This document shows positions 56,092-64,000 of a stretch of DNA of 64,000 nt, piece after piece (position 1 is the first letter of the stretch; each line of letters begins with the position of its first letter). Under the pieces are notes generated by a model. It did no database searches, was not told where the DNA came from, and saw only the letters and a list, made by a program, of their open reading frames with translations. Source of the DNA: Saccharopolyspora spinosa NRRL 18395 (GTDB lineage Bacteria > Actinomycetota > Actinomycetes > Mycobacteriales > Pseudonocardiaceae); NCBI RefSeq assembly GCF_000194155.1, contig NZ_GL877878.1, forward strand, positions 1,113,118 to 1,177,117. Direction: 5' to 3'. Made by a program: the position numbers and the translations under genes.

Positions 56092-56115
56092 CTGTTCCGT
56101 TGGTCCCCATGTCCG
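56065..56115 (-). repeat. Right terminal inverted repeat (51 bp)
   Basis: Exact reverse complement of 46488-46538. Followed directly by the right copy of the target duplication AATGT (56116-56120). Confidence 0.97.
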
Positions 56116-56120
56116 AATGT
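56116..56120. repeat. Target site duplication, right copy (AATGT)
   Basis: Matches 46483-46487. Confidence 0.95.
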
Positions 56121-57240
56121 GCCGTTGGGGCTGCAAGATCTGCAGAGTTTCAACGAGATCTACGGCACCACCAACAACCCGTGGGATCACGGTCGCACGC
56201 CGGGTGGGTCCTCCGGCGGGTCAGCGGCGGCGCTGGCGTGCGGATTCGGCACGCTGTCCATTGGCTCTGACATCGCCGGTTCGTTGCGCACCCCCGCGCA
56301 TTTCTGCGGTGTCTATGGACACAAGCCGACACTCGGGCTGGCGGCGAACCGCGGTATGGTCCCGCCGCCCGCGCCGGCATTGCCGGTCGACCTCGACCTC
56401 GCCGTCGTCGGTCCGATGGCGCGCACCGCCCGCGACCTCACGCTCTTGCTCGACGTCATGGCCGGGCCGGACCCGCTGACGCTCGGCGTCGCGCACGACT
56501 TGACGCTGCCGCCCGCGCGCCACGAGCGGCTCCGCGACTTCCGGGTCTTGGTCCTCGACGAGCATCCGCTCATTCCGACCGGGTCCGCTGTGCGGGCGGG
56601 CGTGAACCGGGTGGCCGACGCGCTAGTCGCCGGCGGCGCCCGCGTCGAACGGCGCAGTCCGCTGCTGCCCGATCTGACCGAAGCCGCGACGCTCTACACG
56701 CAGTTGCTGTTTTCGGGCTCTGTCGCACGTTTTCCGGTCGGAGCGTACGAGCAGCTGCGGACTCGCGCCGCTGGGCTGAGCGCAGACGACCAGAGTCTCG
56801 GCGCGACGCGGCTGCGCGGCATGGTGTTCAGCCACCGCGACTGGGTCGAGGCGAACAACCGTCGCGAACTCCACCGCCACGGCTGGCGGCAGCTCTTCGC
56901 CGAGTTCGATGCCGTGGCGTGTCCGATCACGCCAACTCCCGCGTTCCCGCACGACCACGACCCCAATCTGTTGGAACGGCGGATCGACATCGACGGCGTC
57001 GAGTACCCGTACTTCGACCAACTCGTCTGGGCAGGCCTGGCCACCATGCCCCCCCCCCCCCCCCCCCCCCCCCGCCATACCAGCGGGCCGGTCCCCCGAG
57101 GGCCTGCCGGTGGGAGTGCAGCTCATCGGTCCGGCGTTCGAGGACCGCACCCCGCTGCGGCTGGCCGAACTGCTCGAGCAGAAGATCGGCGGCTTCCAGG
57201 CGCCGAAGGAGGGCGTACCACCGGGTGTCCGTCGAGGACG
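56121..57240 (+). pseudogene. Amidase, 3' part, with a poly-C frameshift
   Basis: Continuation of the gene interrupted at 46487: [21 protein letters not shown], the Gly/Ser-rich amidase signature [16 protein letters not shown] with the catalytic serines, then a normal body to [11 protein letters not shown] 25-base C run (57049-57073) follows, and the rest ([25 protein letters not shown]...[12 protein letters not shown]) is in another frame. The amidase therefore has a second lesion besides the transposon. The remaining 57241-57556 holds no gene that I can support. Confidence 0.9.
57049..57073. repeat. Poly-C tract of 25 bases
   Basis: Twenty-five consecutive C within the amidase relic. Conserved amidase sequence flanks it in two different frames, so its length is not compatible with an intact protein. 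Another 10-C run precedes fdhA (6704-6713). Confidence 0.9.
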
Positions 57241-57556
57241 AGGTGCGGATTACGCAATAACCATTGGGTTCGCGGCTGGCGGCCGCGCCGCCGGAGTGTC
57301 ACCGCCCTGATGGACGCGCTGGGCTGAGCCAAGGCGCCCTGCCCGCTCCCGCCGGAAGGCATCAGCCGAAGGCCAGCACAACCCCCCTTGTACGGTGATC
57401 CTCTGGCGGAGGCGGTCGCCTCCGCGGTCCGGTGAACAGAAACGATCGTCCGCTTTACAAGATTCTTGATCTTGGATTGGCCCAGGTGGCGCGTGTAACG
57501 CTTGCCGTGTACGCGCCAAAGTAAAGCGGTCGGGGGTTGGCGATACAGTCCGCGCC

Positions 57557-58004
57557 ATGCGGATCGGCTACGCGCGGGTGTCCACCCGCGACCAGCACCC
57601 CGATGCCCAGAAAGACGCCCTGGAGGCCGCCGGGTGCGAGAAGGTGTTCATCGACAAGGTGTCCGGCAAGCTCGCCAGGAGGCCCGAGCTGGACAAGGCG
57701 CCGCTGTCGGTCAACCGGGAGGGCGACCAAGCTCGTGGTGACCAAGCTCGACCGGCTCGGCCGGTCCTTGGAGCTCCGCATCCGGCTCTCCAAGGAAAGC
57801 CTGGACTCCGCCAGGGCGCGCGGCCGCACCGGGGGCCATAAGCCCAGGCTCGGCCCCCGCCAGGTCAAGCTCGCCTGGCTGATGTACGACGAGAAGGACG
57901 ACGACGGCAAACGCCGCTACACCGTCCAGCAGATCGCCGACGAGTTCGGAGTCACCCGCCCCACCATCTACCGCCACCTCGCCAACGCCACCCCCAAGAC
58001 CTGA
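57557..58004 (+). pseudogene. Serine recombinase (resolvase/invertase), frameshifted and internally deleted
   Basis: N-terminal catalytic domain [36 protein letters not shown] in one frame, then [11 protein letters not shown] in another. About 60 residues, including the dimer/E-helix part, are missing before [24 protein letters not shown], and the C-terminal HTH (YTVQQIADEFGVTRPTIYRHL) is intact. A dead copy, distinct from the tnpR of the neighbouring transposon. Confidence 0.85.
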
Positions 58005-58186
58005 TCCGCAGGTCAGCGCGCTAGCCGGTGGCTACTTTGGGGCTCGCCGTAGCTTCGGGCGTCCTGGGCCTATTACCGGGACCTGACCTGACGGCTGGGA
58101 ACACGGCCCGCGATACAACAGTGGCCTTGGCACTAGCGCAGGATGCAGGTCTGCGCCGGTGCCAAGGCCACCGCTTTCTCGCTCCG

Positions 58187-58651
58187 CTACGACCGCTTCT
58201 TCTTCGGCGGATCCTTGCGTAGCAGATCAGGACCTATGATACGACGCACCACCCGGCGAACCAGGCTGCGCTTCTTCGCCGGCGCAGCCGGAGCCGGAGC
58301 CTGCGCGACCGGCTTGGTCCGCTCGGTCGGCGCCGTGACCGAAGCCTGCGGCTGCGGACCCGTCATACCCGCGGCCGCAGCCGACGGGCCGGCGTTGAGC
58401 CGCTTGGCGAACTCGGGCTGCTCATGGCGAATCGCGGGGATGTAGGGCTGGGTGACCTCCACCCGCGACGGGGCGTTGGCCATCGGTGGTGGTGGAGGCA
58501 CCGCCGGGCGGGCCGGGACGACCACCTCGTCCAAGGGCAGCTGGCCCACGATGCGGGTTGTCGGCGGTCCCGGGTCCAGTCGCGATTGCGGGTCTTCCGA
58601 CGGGTCCACGGGCTGGAACCACGGTCGAGCAAGGTCGTCTTGAATAGTCAT
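58187..58651 (-). CDS. Proline-rich protein with basic C-terminus (function unknown)
   Basis: 154 residues from the ATG at 58651. Low-complexity Pro/Ala-rich body (PARPAVPPPPP, APAPAAPAKKR) and a Lys/Arg-rich C-terminal helix (RSLVRRVVRRIIGPDLLRKDPPKKKRS). The start, MTIQDDLARPWFQPVDP, resembles the disordered N-terminal tails of MinD/ParA-like ATPases near type VII secretion loci, but no ATPase domain follows, so it may be a fragment of one. Confidence 0.55.
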   Translation of the reverse strand: MTIQDDLARPWFQPVDPSEDPQSRLDPGPPTTRIVGQLPLDEVVVPARPAVPPPPPMANAPSRVEVTQPYIPAIRHEQPEFAKRLNAGPSAAAAGMTGPQPQASVTAPTERTKPVAQAPAPAAPAKKRSLVRRVVRRIIGPDLLRKDPPKKKRS

Positions 58652-58888
58652 CCGTATCGACTCTGCGGGGGGCAAACGGCCAATGTCACCGGATCAGGGG
58701 CTTCCTTCACCGGCGGATCAGACCCTACCGGTAACGGACAGATAAAGCACACCCCGTGTTCCCTAGCTCTCGTTCCGGGATCACACCCAGTGCCAGCACG
58801 GCCATTCGGCGTAATCAAGATCCGCCAAGTTGCCGGAAAACCCAGTCCTGCCAGCATCGTTTGGTTCCCGCCGGCGGTCCGATCCGGG

Positions 58889-59476
58889 TCAGCCGCCGCT
58901 ACCGCCAAGACCCTGCTGCGGCGTCTCGTCGCCCATCGCGACCTGCCGCAACTGGCGGAACTCCGCAGCCAGGGTGCCCGCCGTCCAATGCGCGTTGAGC
59001 CCGCTGGGATTCGGCAACACCCACACCCCGGCACCCTCGATTCGCCGGTCTTGCCGGCCCACCGTCGCCCGCCTTTCGCCGAAAGCCACCCGGTAAGCGG
59101 TGATTCCCACCACGGCCACCCATTCTGGCCGAAACCGCCGCACCTTCGCCACCAACGCCAACCCGCCTGCCCGCAACTCCTCGTCGGAGAGCTCAGCCGC
59201 CCGCGCGCTGGCCCGCGCCACGAAATTGCTGATGCCCAACCCGAGGCCAGGCAACTCCGCCTGCTCGTCCGGCCGCAGCAGACGCGGGGTGAACCCAGAG
59301 GCGTGCAACGCCGGCCAGAACCGGTTGCCCGGCCGCGCGAAGTGGAAACCCGTGGCGCCCGACCACAGACCCGGATTGATCCCGCAGAACAGCACCCGCA
59401 AGCCGGGGGAGAGGACGTCCGGAATCCTCACCCCTTCTGCCGCGGCCAGCTCCTGCGCGCTCGGCCGGTTCCCCAT
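58889..59476 (-). CDS. mug: G/U mismatch-specific uracil-DNA glycosylase (Mug)
   Basis: 195-residue DNA repair enzyme removing uracil or thymine opposite guanine. The catalytic loop is CGINPGLWSGATGFHF (about residues 31-46; Asn in place of the Asp of family 1, as in Mug/TDG), with the intercalating motif NPSGLNAHW near residue 155. The ATG at 59476 has GGGAG upstream. Confidence 0.92.
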   Translation of the reverse strand: MGNRPSAQELAAAEGVRIPDVLSPGLRVLFCGINPGLWSGATGFHFARPGNRFWPALHASGFTPRLLRPDEQAELPGLGLGISNFVARASARAAELSDEELRAGGLALVAKVRRFRPEWVAVVGITAYRVAFGERRATVGRQDRRIEGAGVWVLPNPSGLNAHWTAGTLAAEFRQLRQVAMGDETPQQGLGGSGG

Positions 59477-59797
59477 CAACTCCCACCTCCGGTCCCCGCA
59501 AACCACACCGGACTTTAACCCGGGGGCCACCACACCCCGGACCGCGATCCGCCCACCCCGACCCCGGCCAGTCCCGCCGAGGTACCCGCCCCGCAAGACC
59601 GCCACCTCCTTGACGAGCGGGCCACGGGGGGAGCGGTCGACGTGGGTGTTCCCGAGAAGTAGCGCCGCGCCATTGCGCCCCCGCAAGCCCTAATTCGGCG
59701 CCTCCGCACTCCCACCACCAATTAAGTGACCTTACCTGAATAACGTTATAAACCAAACGAAACAATAATTCGACGAGGAGAATTGCCGGAGAGCCAC

Positions 59798-59834
59798 CGC
59801 GCATAATCGCGCTTATGTGCGGTAAGATCCACGC
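59798..59834 (+). promoter_or_regulatory. Promoter with dyad for the XerC/D-like gene; probable leaderless mRNA
   Basis: CGCGCATAA TCGCGC TTATGTGCG (59798-59821) is a 9-bp dyad with one mismatch. Directly after it TAAGAT (59823-59828) is a good -10, ending 6 nt before the ATG at 59835, so transcription would start at about the initiation codon. The dyad overlaps the promoter and could be an operator. The region 59477-59797 is otherwise AT-rich toward its end and holds no gene. Confidence 0.6.
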
Positions 59835-60878
59835 ATGGAGATCGTCTTGGGGCCTGGTGCCGGAGCCCGGCCGGTGGGGGCGCAAACGGAACTGCTGGCG
59901 GCGACCACGCGGACCGGTCACACCGTCACCGCGTTGATTTCCGCCTGGCTGGGCTCGTTCGCCGACTCCTCGGACACCCGCGCCGCCTACGCGCGCGATC
60001 TGCGTGAGTACCTGGCTTGGTGCACCCAGCGCGACCTCGATCCGCTGACGATGCGGCTGCCCGAGGTGCAGATGTACGCGGCCCAGCTCGCCGCCGCGAC
60101 CAACCCCCGCACCGGGCGCCCATTCGCCGCTTCGACCCGGGCGCGCAAGCTCGCTGCGGTCTCGAGTTGGTACACCTTCCTAGTACGAGCCGGGGCGATC
60201 GACGCCAACCCTGCTCGCGACGCCGCCCGCCCGCGCTACGACCGCCGGCATTCGACGACGGCCAGCGTCTCCGAACAACAGGCGGCGCAGATGCTGACCA
60301 GCAGCCGCGGCTACCCGCACCGCACCCTCGGCCCGCAGGCAGCGGTCCTGGCCATGATGCTGCTGATCGACCTGGGCATCCGGGTCTCCGAACTGTGCAA
60401 CGCCGACCTGGCCGATCTCGGGCAGCGCGACGGACTTCGAGTGCTGACCGTGCGCATGAAGGGCGGCAAGATCCGCACCCGACCGATCCCGGCTCCGCTG
60501 GCCCCCGTCCTCGACGCCTACCTGCAGGCCCGCCCGTCTGACGCCGACACGTCCGCGCTGCTGGTCACCCGGCACGGCAGGCGCGTCAACCGTCACCAGA
60601 TCTACCGGCTCGTGCAGGCCCTGGCAGCCCAGGCCGGGGTGCCGATGCCCCAGCGGATCACACCGCACTCGATGCGGCACGCCTTCAACACCATCGCCCG
60701 GGAAAGAGGAGCGGCCCTGGAAGACCGCCGCGACGCCCTCGGCCACTCCTCGGCCGCGATCACCCAGCTCTACGACCACGTCGCCCTGTCCCTGACCCGC
60801 GACCCGGCGCACCTCGTCGCCAGCGCAACGCACCGAACCGACGCTGAAACACCGGATTCCCAAGAGGAATCACCTTGA
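59835..60878 (+). CDS. XerC/XerD-like tyrosine recombinase
   Basis: 347 residues. SAM-like core-binding domain (about 30-130), then the catalytic domain with Arg183 in LGIRVSELCN, Lys in VRMKGGK (209-212), His278 and Arg281 in PHSMRHAF, His304 in LGHSS and nucleophile Tyr313. No partner excisionase or attachment repeats are visible, so it could be a stand-alone integrase, or a relic of a lost element. No ribosome site; see the leaderless promoter. Confidence 0.88.
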   Translation: MEIVLGPGAGARPVGAQTELLAATTRTGHTVTALISAWLGSFADSSDTRAAYARDLREYLAWCTQRDLDPLTMRLPEVQMYAAQLAAATNPRTGRPFAASTRARKLAAVSSWYTFLVRAGAIDANPARDAARPRYDRRHSTTASVSEQQAAQMLTSSRGYPHRTLGPQAAVLAMMLLIDLGIRVSELCNADLADLGQRDGLRVLTVRMKGGKIRTRPIPAPLAPVLDAYLQARPSDADTSALLVTRHGRRVNRHQIYRLVQALAAQAGVPMPQRITPHSMRHAFNTIARERGAALEDRRDALGHSSAAITQLYDHVALSLTRDPAHLVASATHRTDAETPDSQEESP

Positions 60879-60910
60879 TCAGTTATGTCACGGTGACGAA
60901 AATATGATGC

Positions 60911-61537
60911 TCAGTCGCCACCCCGCAGCCGCACGAATCGGGCCAGCGCAAGCACATCCACGCGCCGCAGTCCCGATTCCCGCCGTTCGAACAGCACCAC
61001 CTGCTCATCGCCGCCCATCCCGATGGGCTGCACCAAACGCCCACCCGGGCGCAACTGCTCGACCAGCGCAGCAGGGACATCCGGTGCAGCGGCCGAGACC
61101 AGCACCGCGTCGAACGGAGCCCGCTGAGGAAATCCGCGGCTGCCATTTCCGACGACCAGTTCGACATTGCTCACACCTTCGGCCGCCAGAGCACGGCCGG
61201 CCTGCCCAGACAGATCCGTCCACCACTCGATGCTGACCACATCGCCGGCCAGCCGAGCCAGCAACGCGGTCTGGAAACCCACCCCGGTACCGACCTCAAG
61301 AACATGTTCGCCGCCGGTGAGCGCGAGACCCTCCAGCATCAGCGCCGACAACGAAGGCTGCGTCGTGACCTGGCCGTGGGCGATCAGCAGCGGCGCATCG
61401 TCGTAGGCGGCGGTGCGAGCCTCCAACGGCACGAACACCTCACGTGGCGTCGTATGCAACACCCTGAGCACGCGCTCATCGGTCACGCCCGCGTGGCGAG
61501 CCGCGCGCACGAGCTCCTCAGGTCCGGCGGGGTGCAT
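60911..61537 (-). CDS. pcm: Protein-L-isoaspartate O-methyltransferase
   Basis: 208-residue SAM-dependent repair enzyme that methylates isoaspartyl residues in damaged proteins. Family blocks: the N-terminal VPLEARTAAYDDAPLLIAHGQVTTQPS (normally YxDxPLPIGxGQTISQP), SAM-motif LEVGTGVGFQTALLARL, and VVGNGSRGF (usually GDGxxG). The start ATG is before a normal N-terminus. Single gene. Confidence 0.9.
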   Translation of the reverse strand: MHPAGPEELVRAARHAGVTDERVLRVLHTTPREVFVPLEARTAAYDDAPLLIAHGQVTTQPSLSALMLEGLALTGGEHVLEVGTGVGFQTALLARLAGDVVSIEWWTDLSGQAGRALAAEGVSNVELVVGNGSRGFPQRAPFDAVLVSAAAPDVPAALVEQLRPGGRLVQPIGMGGDEQVVLFERRESGLRRVDVLALARFVRLRGGD

Positions 61538-61779
61538 CGAACTGCCTCCACCCGCATCATCGCCCCGCTACGACCGCTGCGGGAGACCGATCCGCGAGCC
61601 AGCCTAGTAGGGCTTTGTGTGTGTCCTTAGCGCGGAGAGGAGCTGGTGTAGGCAGGGCTTCTTGATGTGTTGCTGCGTAGGAGATGAACGCACCGGCCAG
61701 CCAGTCACTCGCTCACTCACCGCCTACGATCACTGATCGTATTCAGACTTACTCGTCTAGGCACCATCCTTACGGCGAT

Positions 61780-61870
61780 TCCCGGTCTTCGCGTGTGCTT
61801 CGTCGGTGATTCCGTCGTCGCCGGCGACCCGGAACACCTCGGCTGGGGCGGGACGTCGTTACGAGGCGTG
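61780..61870 (+). pseudogene. N-terminal relic of an SGNH/GDSL hydrolase
   Basis: VCFVGDSVVAGDPEHLGWGGT matches the start of bacterial SGNH hydrolases, where the Ser of GDS is catalytic. The frame then runs into unrelated sequence, so only the first 25 residues remain. The rest of 61538-62004 shows nothing recognisable. Confidence 0.55.
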
Positions 61871-62004
61871 CGCGGAGCTGACCTGGCCGCACTGGTCGGC
61901 CTGGATCAGGAAGAACGCCGAAACGCCTTGCAGCACAAGCAAATCTCATTAGGTTTTCGGCGCGTAGCGCAGGAGCGAGGCGTACTCCAGTAGTCCTGTG
62001 AGCT

Positions 62005-62907
62005 TTAAACCCTGGGCTGGCGGCTGGTGGTGATGACGCTGACGATGTTCGCGGTGACGATGGCCGCGATGCTCAGCCACTCGCTGGCCTGCAGGGTCTG
62101 GCCGAGGAACACCAGGCCGACCGTGGCCGCCAGGACCGGGTTGATGCTCATGAAGATGCCGAAGAAATGGGCCGGGACCCGGCGCAGCGCCAGCATGTCG
62201 ATGAGGAACGGAAGCGCCGAGGACAGGATGCCCGCTGCCGCCGCGCACCCCAGCGCGGCCTGCGTCGGCGGATTCTCGACGAGCACGACGATGCCGATCG
62301 GCACGAACAAGAGTCCCGACAGCCCGGCCGCGACCGCGGTGCCCTCGGCACCTGGCAACCGGCGGCCCACCGAGCGGTTGAGCAGGATGTAGGACGCCCA
62401 GCACACCGCGGCCAGCAGCGCGAGGCCGATGCCGAGGTAGTCCGTCGTCGGCTGCGGCCGGGTCAACGCGACCACACCCGCCGCGGCCACCACCGCGCAA
62501 CCGAGATCCACCAAGCGGCGCGAGGCCGCCAGGGCGACAGCCAGCGGGCCGAGGAACTCCAGCGTCACCGCCAGGCCCAGGCCGATGCGGTCGATCGCGC
62601 TGTAGAGCGAGAGGTTCATCGTCGCGAACACCGCGGCCAGCAGAAGGACCGGCTGCCACTGCCGCCAGGTGAACGACCGCAGCCGCGGTCGGCCCACCGC
62701 CAGCAGAGCGACGGCGGCGACCCACTGCCGCACCGCCACCACACCGGCCGGGCCGATCACCGGGAACGCCAGTGATCCGATCGCCGCGCCGACCTGATTG
62801 GACAGCCCGCTGCCGAGCATCATCGCGATACCCGCGTAGCGGCCGCCATTGTCGGCGACGGGAGCCGAGGTGGTCACGGGCCGGTGCGCGTGCTCTGTCG
62901 TCTGCAT
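62005..62907 (-). CDS. EamA-family (DMT) transporter
   Basis: 300-residue ten-helix transporter with two EamA repeats (the second begins LGIGLALLAAVCWASYILLNRSVG). Similar in layout to RhtA-type amino-acid/metabolite exporters. The ATG at 62907 gives a normal short N-terminus. Divergent from a LysR gene with 69 bp between starts, so the LysR protein is likely its regulator. Confidence 0.88.
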   Translation of the reverse strand: MQTTEHAHRPVTTSAPVADNGGRYAGIAMMLGSGLSNQVGAAIGSLAFPVIGPAGVVAVRQWVAAVALLAVGRPRLRSFTWRQWQPVLLLAAVFATMNLSLYSAIDRIGLGLAVTLEFLGPLAVALAASRRLVDLGCAVVAAAGVVALTRPQPTTDYLGIGLALLAAVCWASYILLNRSVGRRLPGAEGTAVAAGLSGLLFVPIGIVVLVENPPTQAALGCAAAAGILSSALPFLIDMLALRRVPAHFFGIFMSINPVLAATVGLVFLGQTLQASEWLSIAAIVTANIVSVITTSRQPRV

Positions 62908-62976
62908 GCACCAGAGCGTGCGTGCCGGCGAAGCTTCCGCAAAATGCATCCAGTGCCTCAGCTATACGCTTTGGTT

Positions 62977-63828
62977 ATGCATGTGGAGCTTCGGCAGCTG
63001 CGCTGCCTGGTCGCGATCGTCGACGAGGGCACCTTCACCGACGCCGCCATCGAACTGGGTATCTCCCAGGCGGCGGTGTCCCGCACGCTGTCCTCGCTGG
63101 AAACCACCCTCGGCGTCCGGCTGCTGCGCCGCACCAGCCGCGAGGTCGTCCCCACCGCCGTCGGCATGCAGGTCCTCGCCCGCGCCCGCCGGCTGCTGGC
63201 CGAGGCCGACGAACTGGAGCGCGAAGCCACCTCCGGGCACACCCGGCTTCGCATCGGCTACGCCTGGTCCGCGATGGGCCGCCACACGGTGAACTTCCAG
63301 CGCCGGTGGACGGCGCTGCGACCGGACGTCGAGCTGCACCTGGTCCGCACCAACTCCGCCACCGCTGGGCTGGCCGAAGGCGCCTGCGACATCGCGGTCG
63401 TGCGCACCCCGCCCGATCAGCGGCGCGTCGACGGCGTCATCGTCGGACTGGAACGGCGGTTCTGCGCCGTGGCCTCCGACGACCCGTGGGCCCGCCGCCG
63501 CTCCATCCGGCTGGAGGAGTTCAGCGAACGCACCCTCATCATCGACCGGCGCACCGGCACCACGACCACCGAACTGTGGCCACCGGAGAACCGGCCCGCC
63601 GTCGAATACACCCACGACGTCGACGACTGGCTCACCGTCATCGCCACCGGGCGCTGCGTCGGCATCACTGCGGAGAGCACCGTCACCCAGTACCCGCGTC
63701 CGGGCGTGGTCTTCCGCCCGCTGCGCGACGCCGCTCCCATCGCGGTGCGGCTGATCTGGTGGCGCGACGACCCGCACCCCGCGTCGCAGGACGCCGTCGC
63801 CCTGCTCACCGACCTCTACCGGGCGTAG
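62977..63828 (+). CDS. LysR-family transcriptional regulator
   Basis: 283 residues with a typical N-terminal winged HTH (LRCLVAIVDEGTFTDAAIELGISQAAVSRTLSSLETTLGVRLLRRTSR) and a periplasmic-binding-protein-like effector domain. TATACG ends 8 nt before the ATG, suggesting a leaderless mRNA. It presumably controls the divergent EamA exporter; effector unknown. Confidence 0.92.
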   Translation: MHVELRQLRCLVAIVDEGTFTDAAIELGISQAAVSRTLSSLETTLGVRLLRRTSREVVPTAVGMQVLARARRLLAEADELEREATSGHTRLRIGYAWSAMGRHTVNFQRRWTALRPDVELHLVRTNSATAGLAEGACDIAVVRTPPDQRRVDGVIVGLERRFCAVASDDPWARRRSIRLEEFSERTLIIDRRTGTTTTELWPPENRPAVEYTHDVDDWLTVIATGRCVGITAESTVTQYPRPGVVFRPLRDAAPIAVRLIWWRDDPHPASQDAVALLTDLYRA

Positions 63829-63921
63829 TTCCGCTGCGGTGGTCACCACGGTGCTCATGGACAACTCCTTCAGCGATCGCTGGGGGGGATGCGCCGATGC
63901 CCGCCGGTCGGCGACCGGGCC

Positions 63922-63966
63922 GCCGTGTGGCCTGCACCGGGCACTGCCTGGTGCAGGCCACACGGC
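63922..63966. terminator. Strong hairpin at the window end
   Basis: Perfect 17-bp stem GCCGTGTGGCCTGCACC / GGTGCAGGCCACACGGC (63922-63938 and 63950-63966) with an 11-nt loop. It lies 93 nt after the LysR stop; it may end that gene or a gene entering from beyond the window. Confidence 0.85.
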
Positions 63967-64000
63967 CTGGATTGATTGCCTTCCGGGGTGCGCTAGGCGT

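Larger units (their letters stand above)
46488..56115 (+). mobile_element. Tn3-family transposon with internal nested insertions (9,628 bp)
   Basis: Bounded by 51-bp perfect inverted repeats and a 5-bp duplication of target. Contents in order: tnpA (+), an Ntn-hydrolase passenger gene (-), a candidate res site, the first 16 codons of tnpR, an IS3-family relic (itself split by a Tn554-like element) and the rest of tnpR. Without the inner insertions it would be about 5.5 kb. tnpA looks intact, so the element may still transpose, but cointegrate resolution by its own resolvase is lost. Confidence 0.95.

Noticed and set aside
59835-60878. XerC/D-like recombinase as integrase of an integrated element spanning to the window end
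   Set aside because: No excisionase, no attachment-site repeats and no tRNA target seen; neighbours are ordinary housekeeping genes.
62962-63963. 333-residue open frame on the minus strand
   Set aside because: Antisense to the LysR gene; only its start site is noteworthy.

Overview
This is chromosomal DNA from a high-GC actinomycete. GTG starts, ATGA/GTGA stop-start overlaps, an IdeR/DtxR-type iron box, an Rpf-LysM muralytic enzyme, MurT/GatD and the lppL-DUF5703-uppP-phosphomutase neighbourhood (known from mycobacteria) all point to Actinomycetes. The overall feel is Pseudonocardiaceae, perhaps Saccharopolyspora, but that genus guess is inference. I see no tRNA, rRNA or CRISPR array.

Layout, left half. 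1-603 is the tail of a phenylacetyl-CoA epoxidase reductase. 698-1663 is the NHEJ protein Ku. 1745-11776 is a selenium island: selB and selA on the minus strand, then (after a flavoprotein and a TetR regulator) a formate dehydrogenase operon. Its catalytic subunit reads through an in-frame UGA at 7286 as selenocysteine, with a SECIS-like hairpin 12 nt downstream. 11.9-20 kb holds an iron-regulated siderophore-interacting protein, an rpf gene behind a long structured leader, murT (frameshifted)/gatD, murJ and small membrane genes. 20-32 kb has acyl-CoA dehydrogenase/TetR, a GNAT acetyltransferase, D-aminoacylase, a broken lplA, and lppL/DUF5703/AKR/uppP/phosphomutase. 32.5-37.8 kb holds an XRE regulator/methionine aminopeptidase pair, then a module of macrolide-type glycosyltransferase, erythromycin-esterase-like hydrolase and MFS transporter.

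Layout, right half. 38-58 kb is accessory DNA dense with relics. The methionine salvage operon mtnA-C-B-D (41.8-44.7 kb) sits between two pieces of a decayed Tn3-family transposase. A 9,628-bp Tn3-family transposon (46488-56115; 51-bp perfect terminal inverted repeats; 5-bp target duplication AATGT) splits an amidase gene. It carries an Ntn-hydrolase passenger gene. Its resolvase gene is in turn broken by an IS3-family relic, which is broken by a Tn554-like element with two tyrosine recombinases, giving four nested layers. From 58 kb on: a proline-rich protein, a Mug-type DNA glycosylase, a leaderless XerC/D-like recombinase, a protein-isoaspartate methyltransferase, an EamA exporter and a divergent LysR regulator.

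A recurring theme is short exact tandem duplications (17-32 bp) at four places, two of which destroy the reading frame of otherwise well-conserved genes (murT and a Tn554-like recombinase). A 25-base poly-C run and several genes with 1-nt shifts or internal deletions add to this. They are either genuine slippage mutations or sequencing/assembly faults; read-level data would decide.
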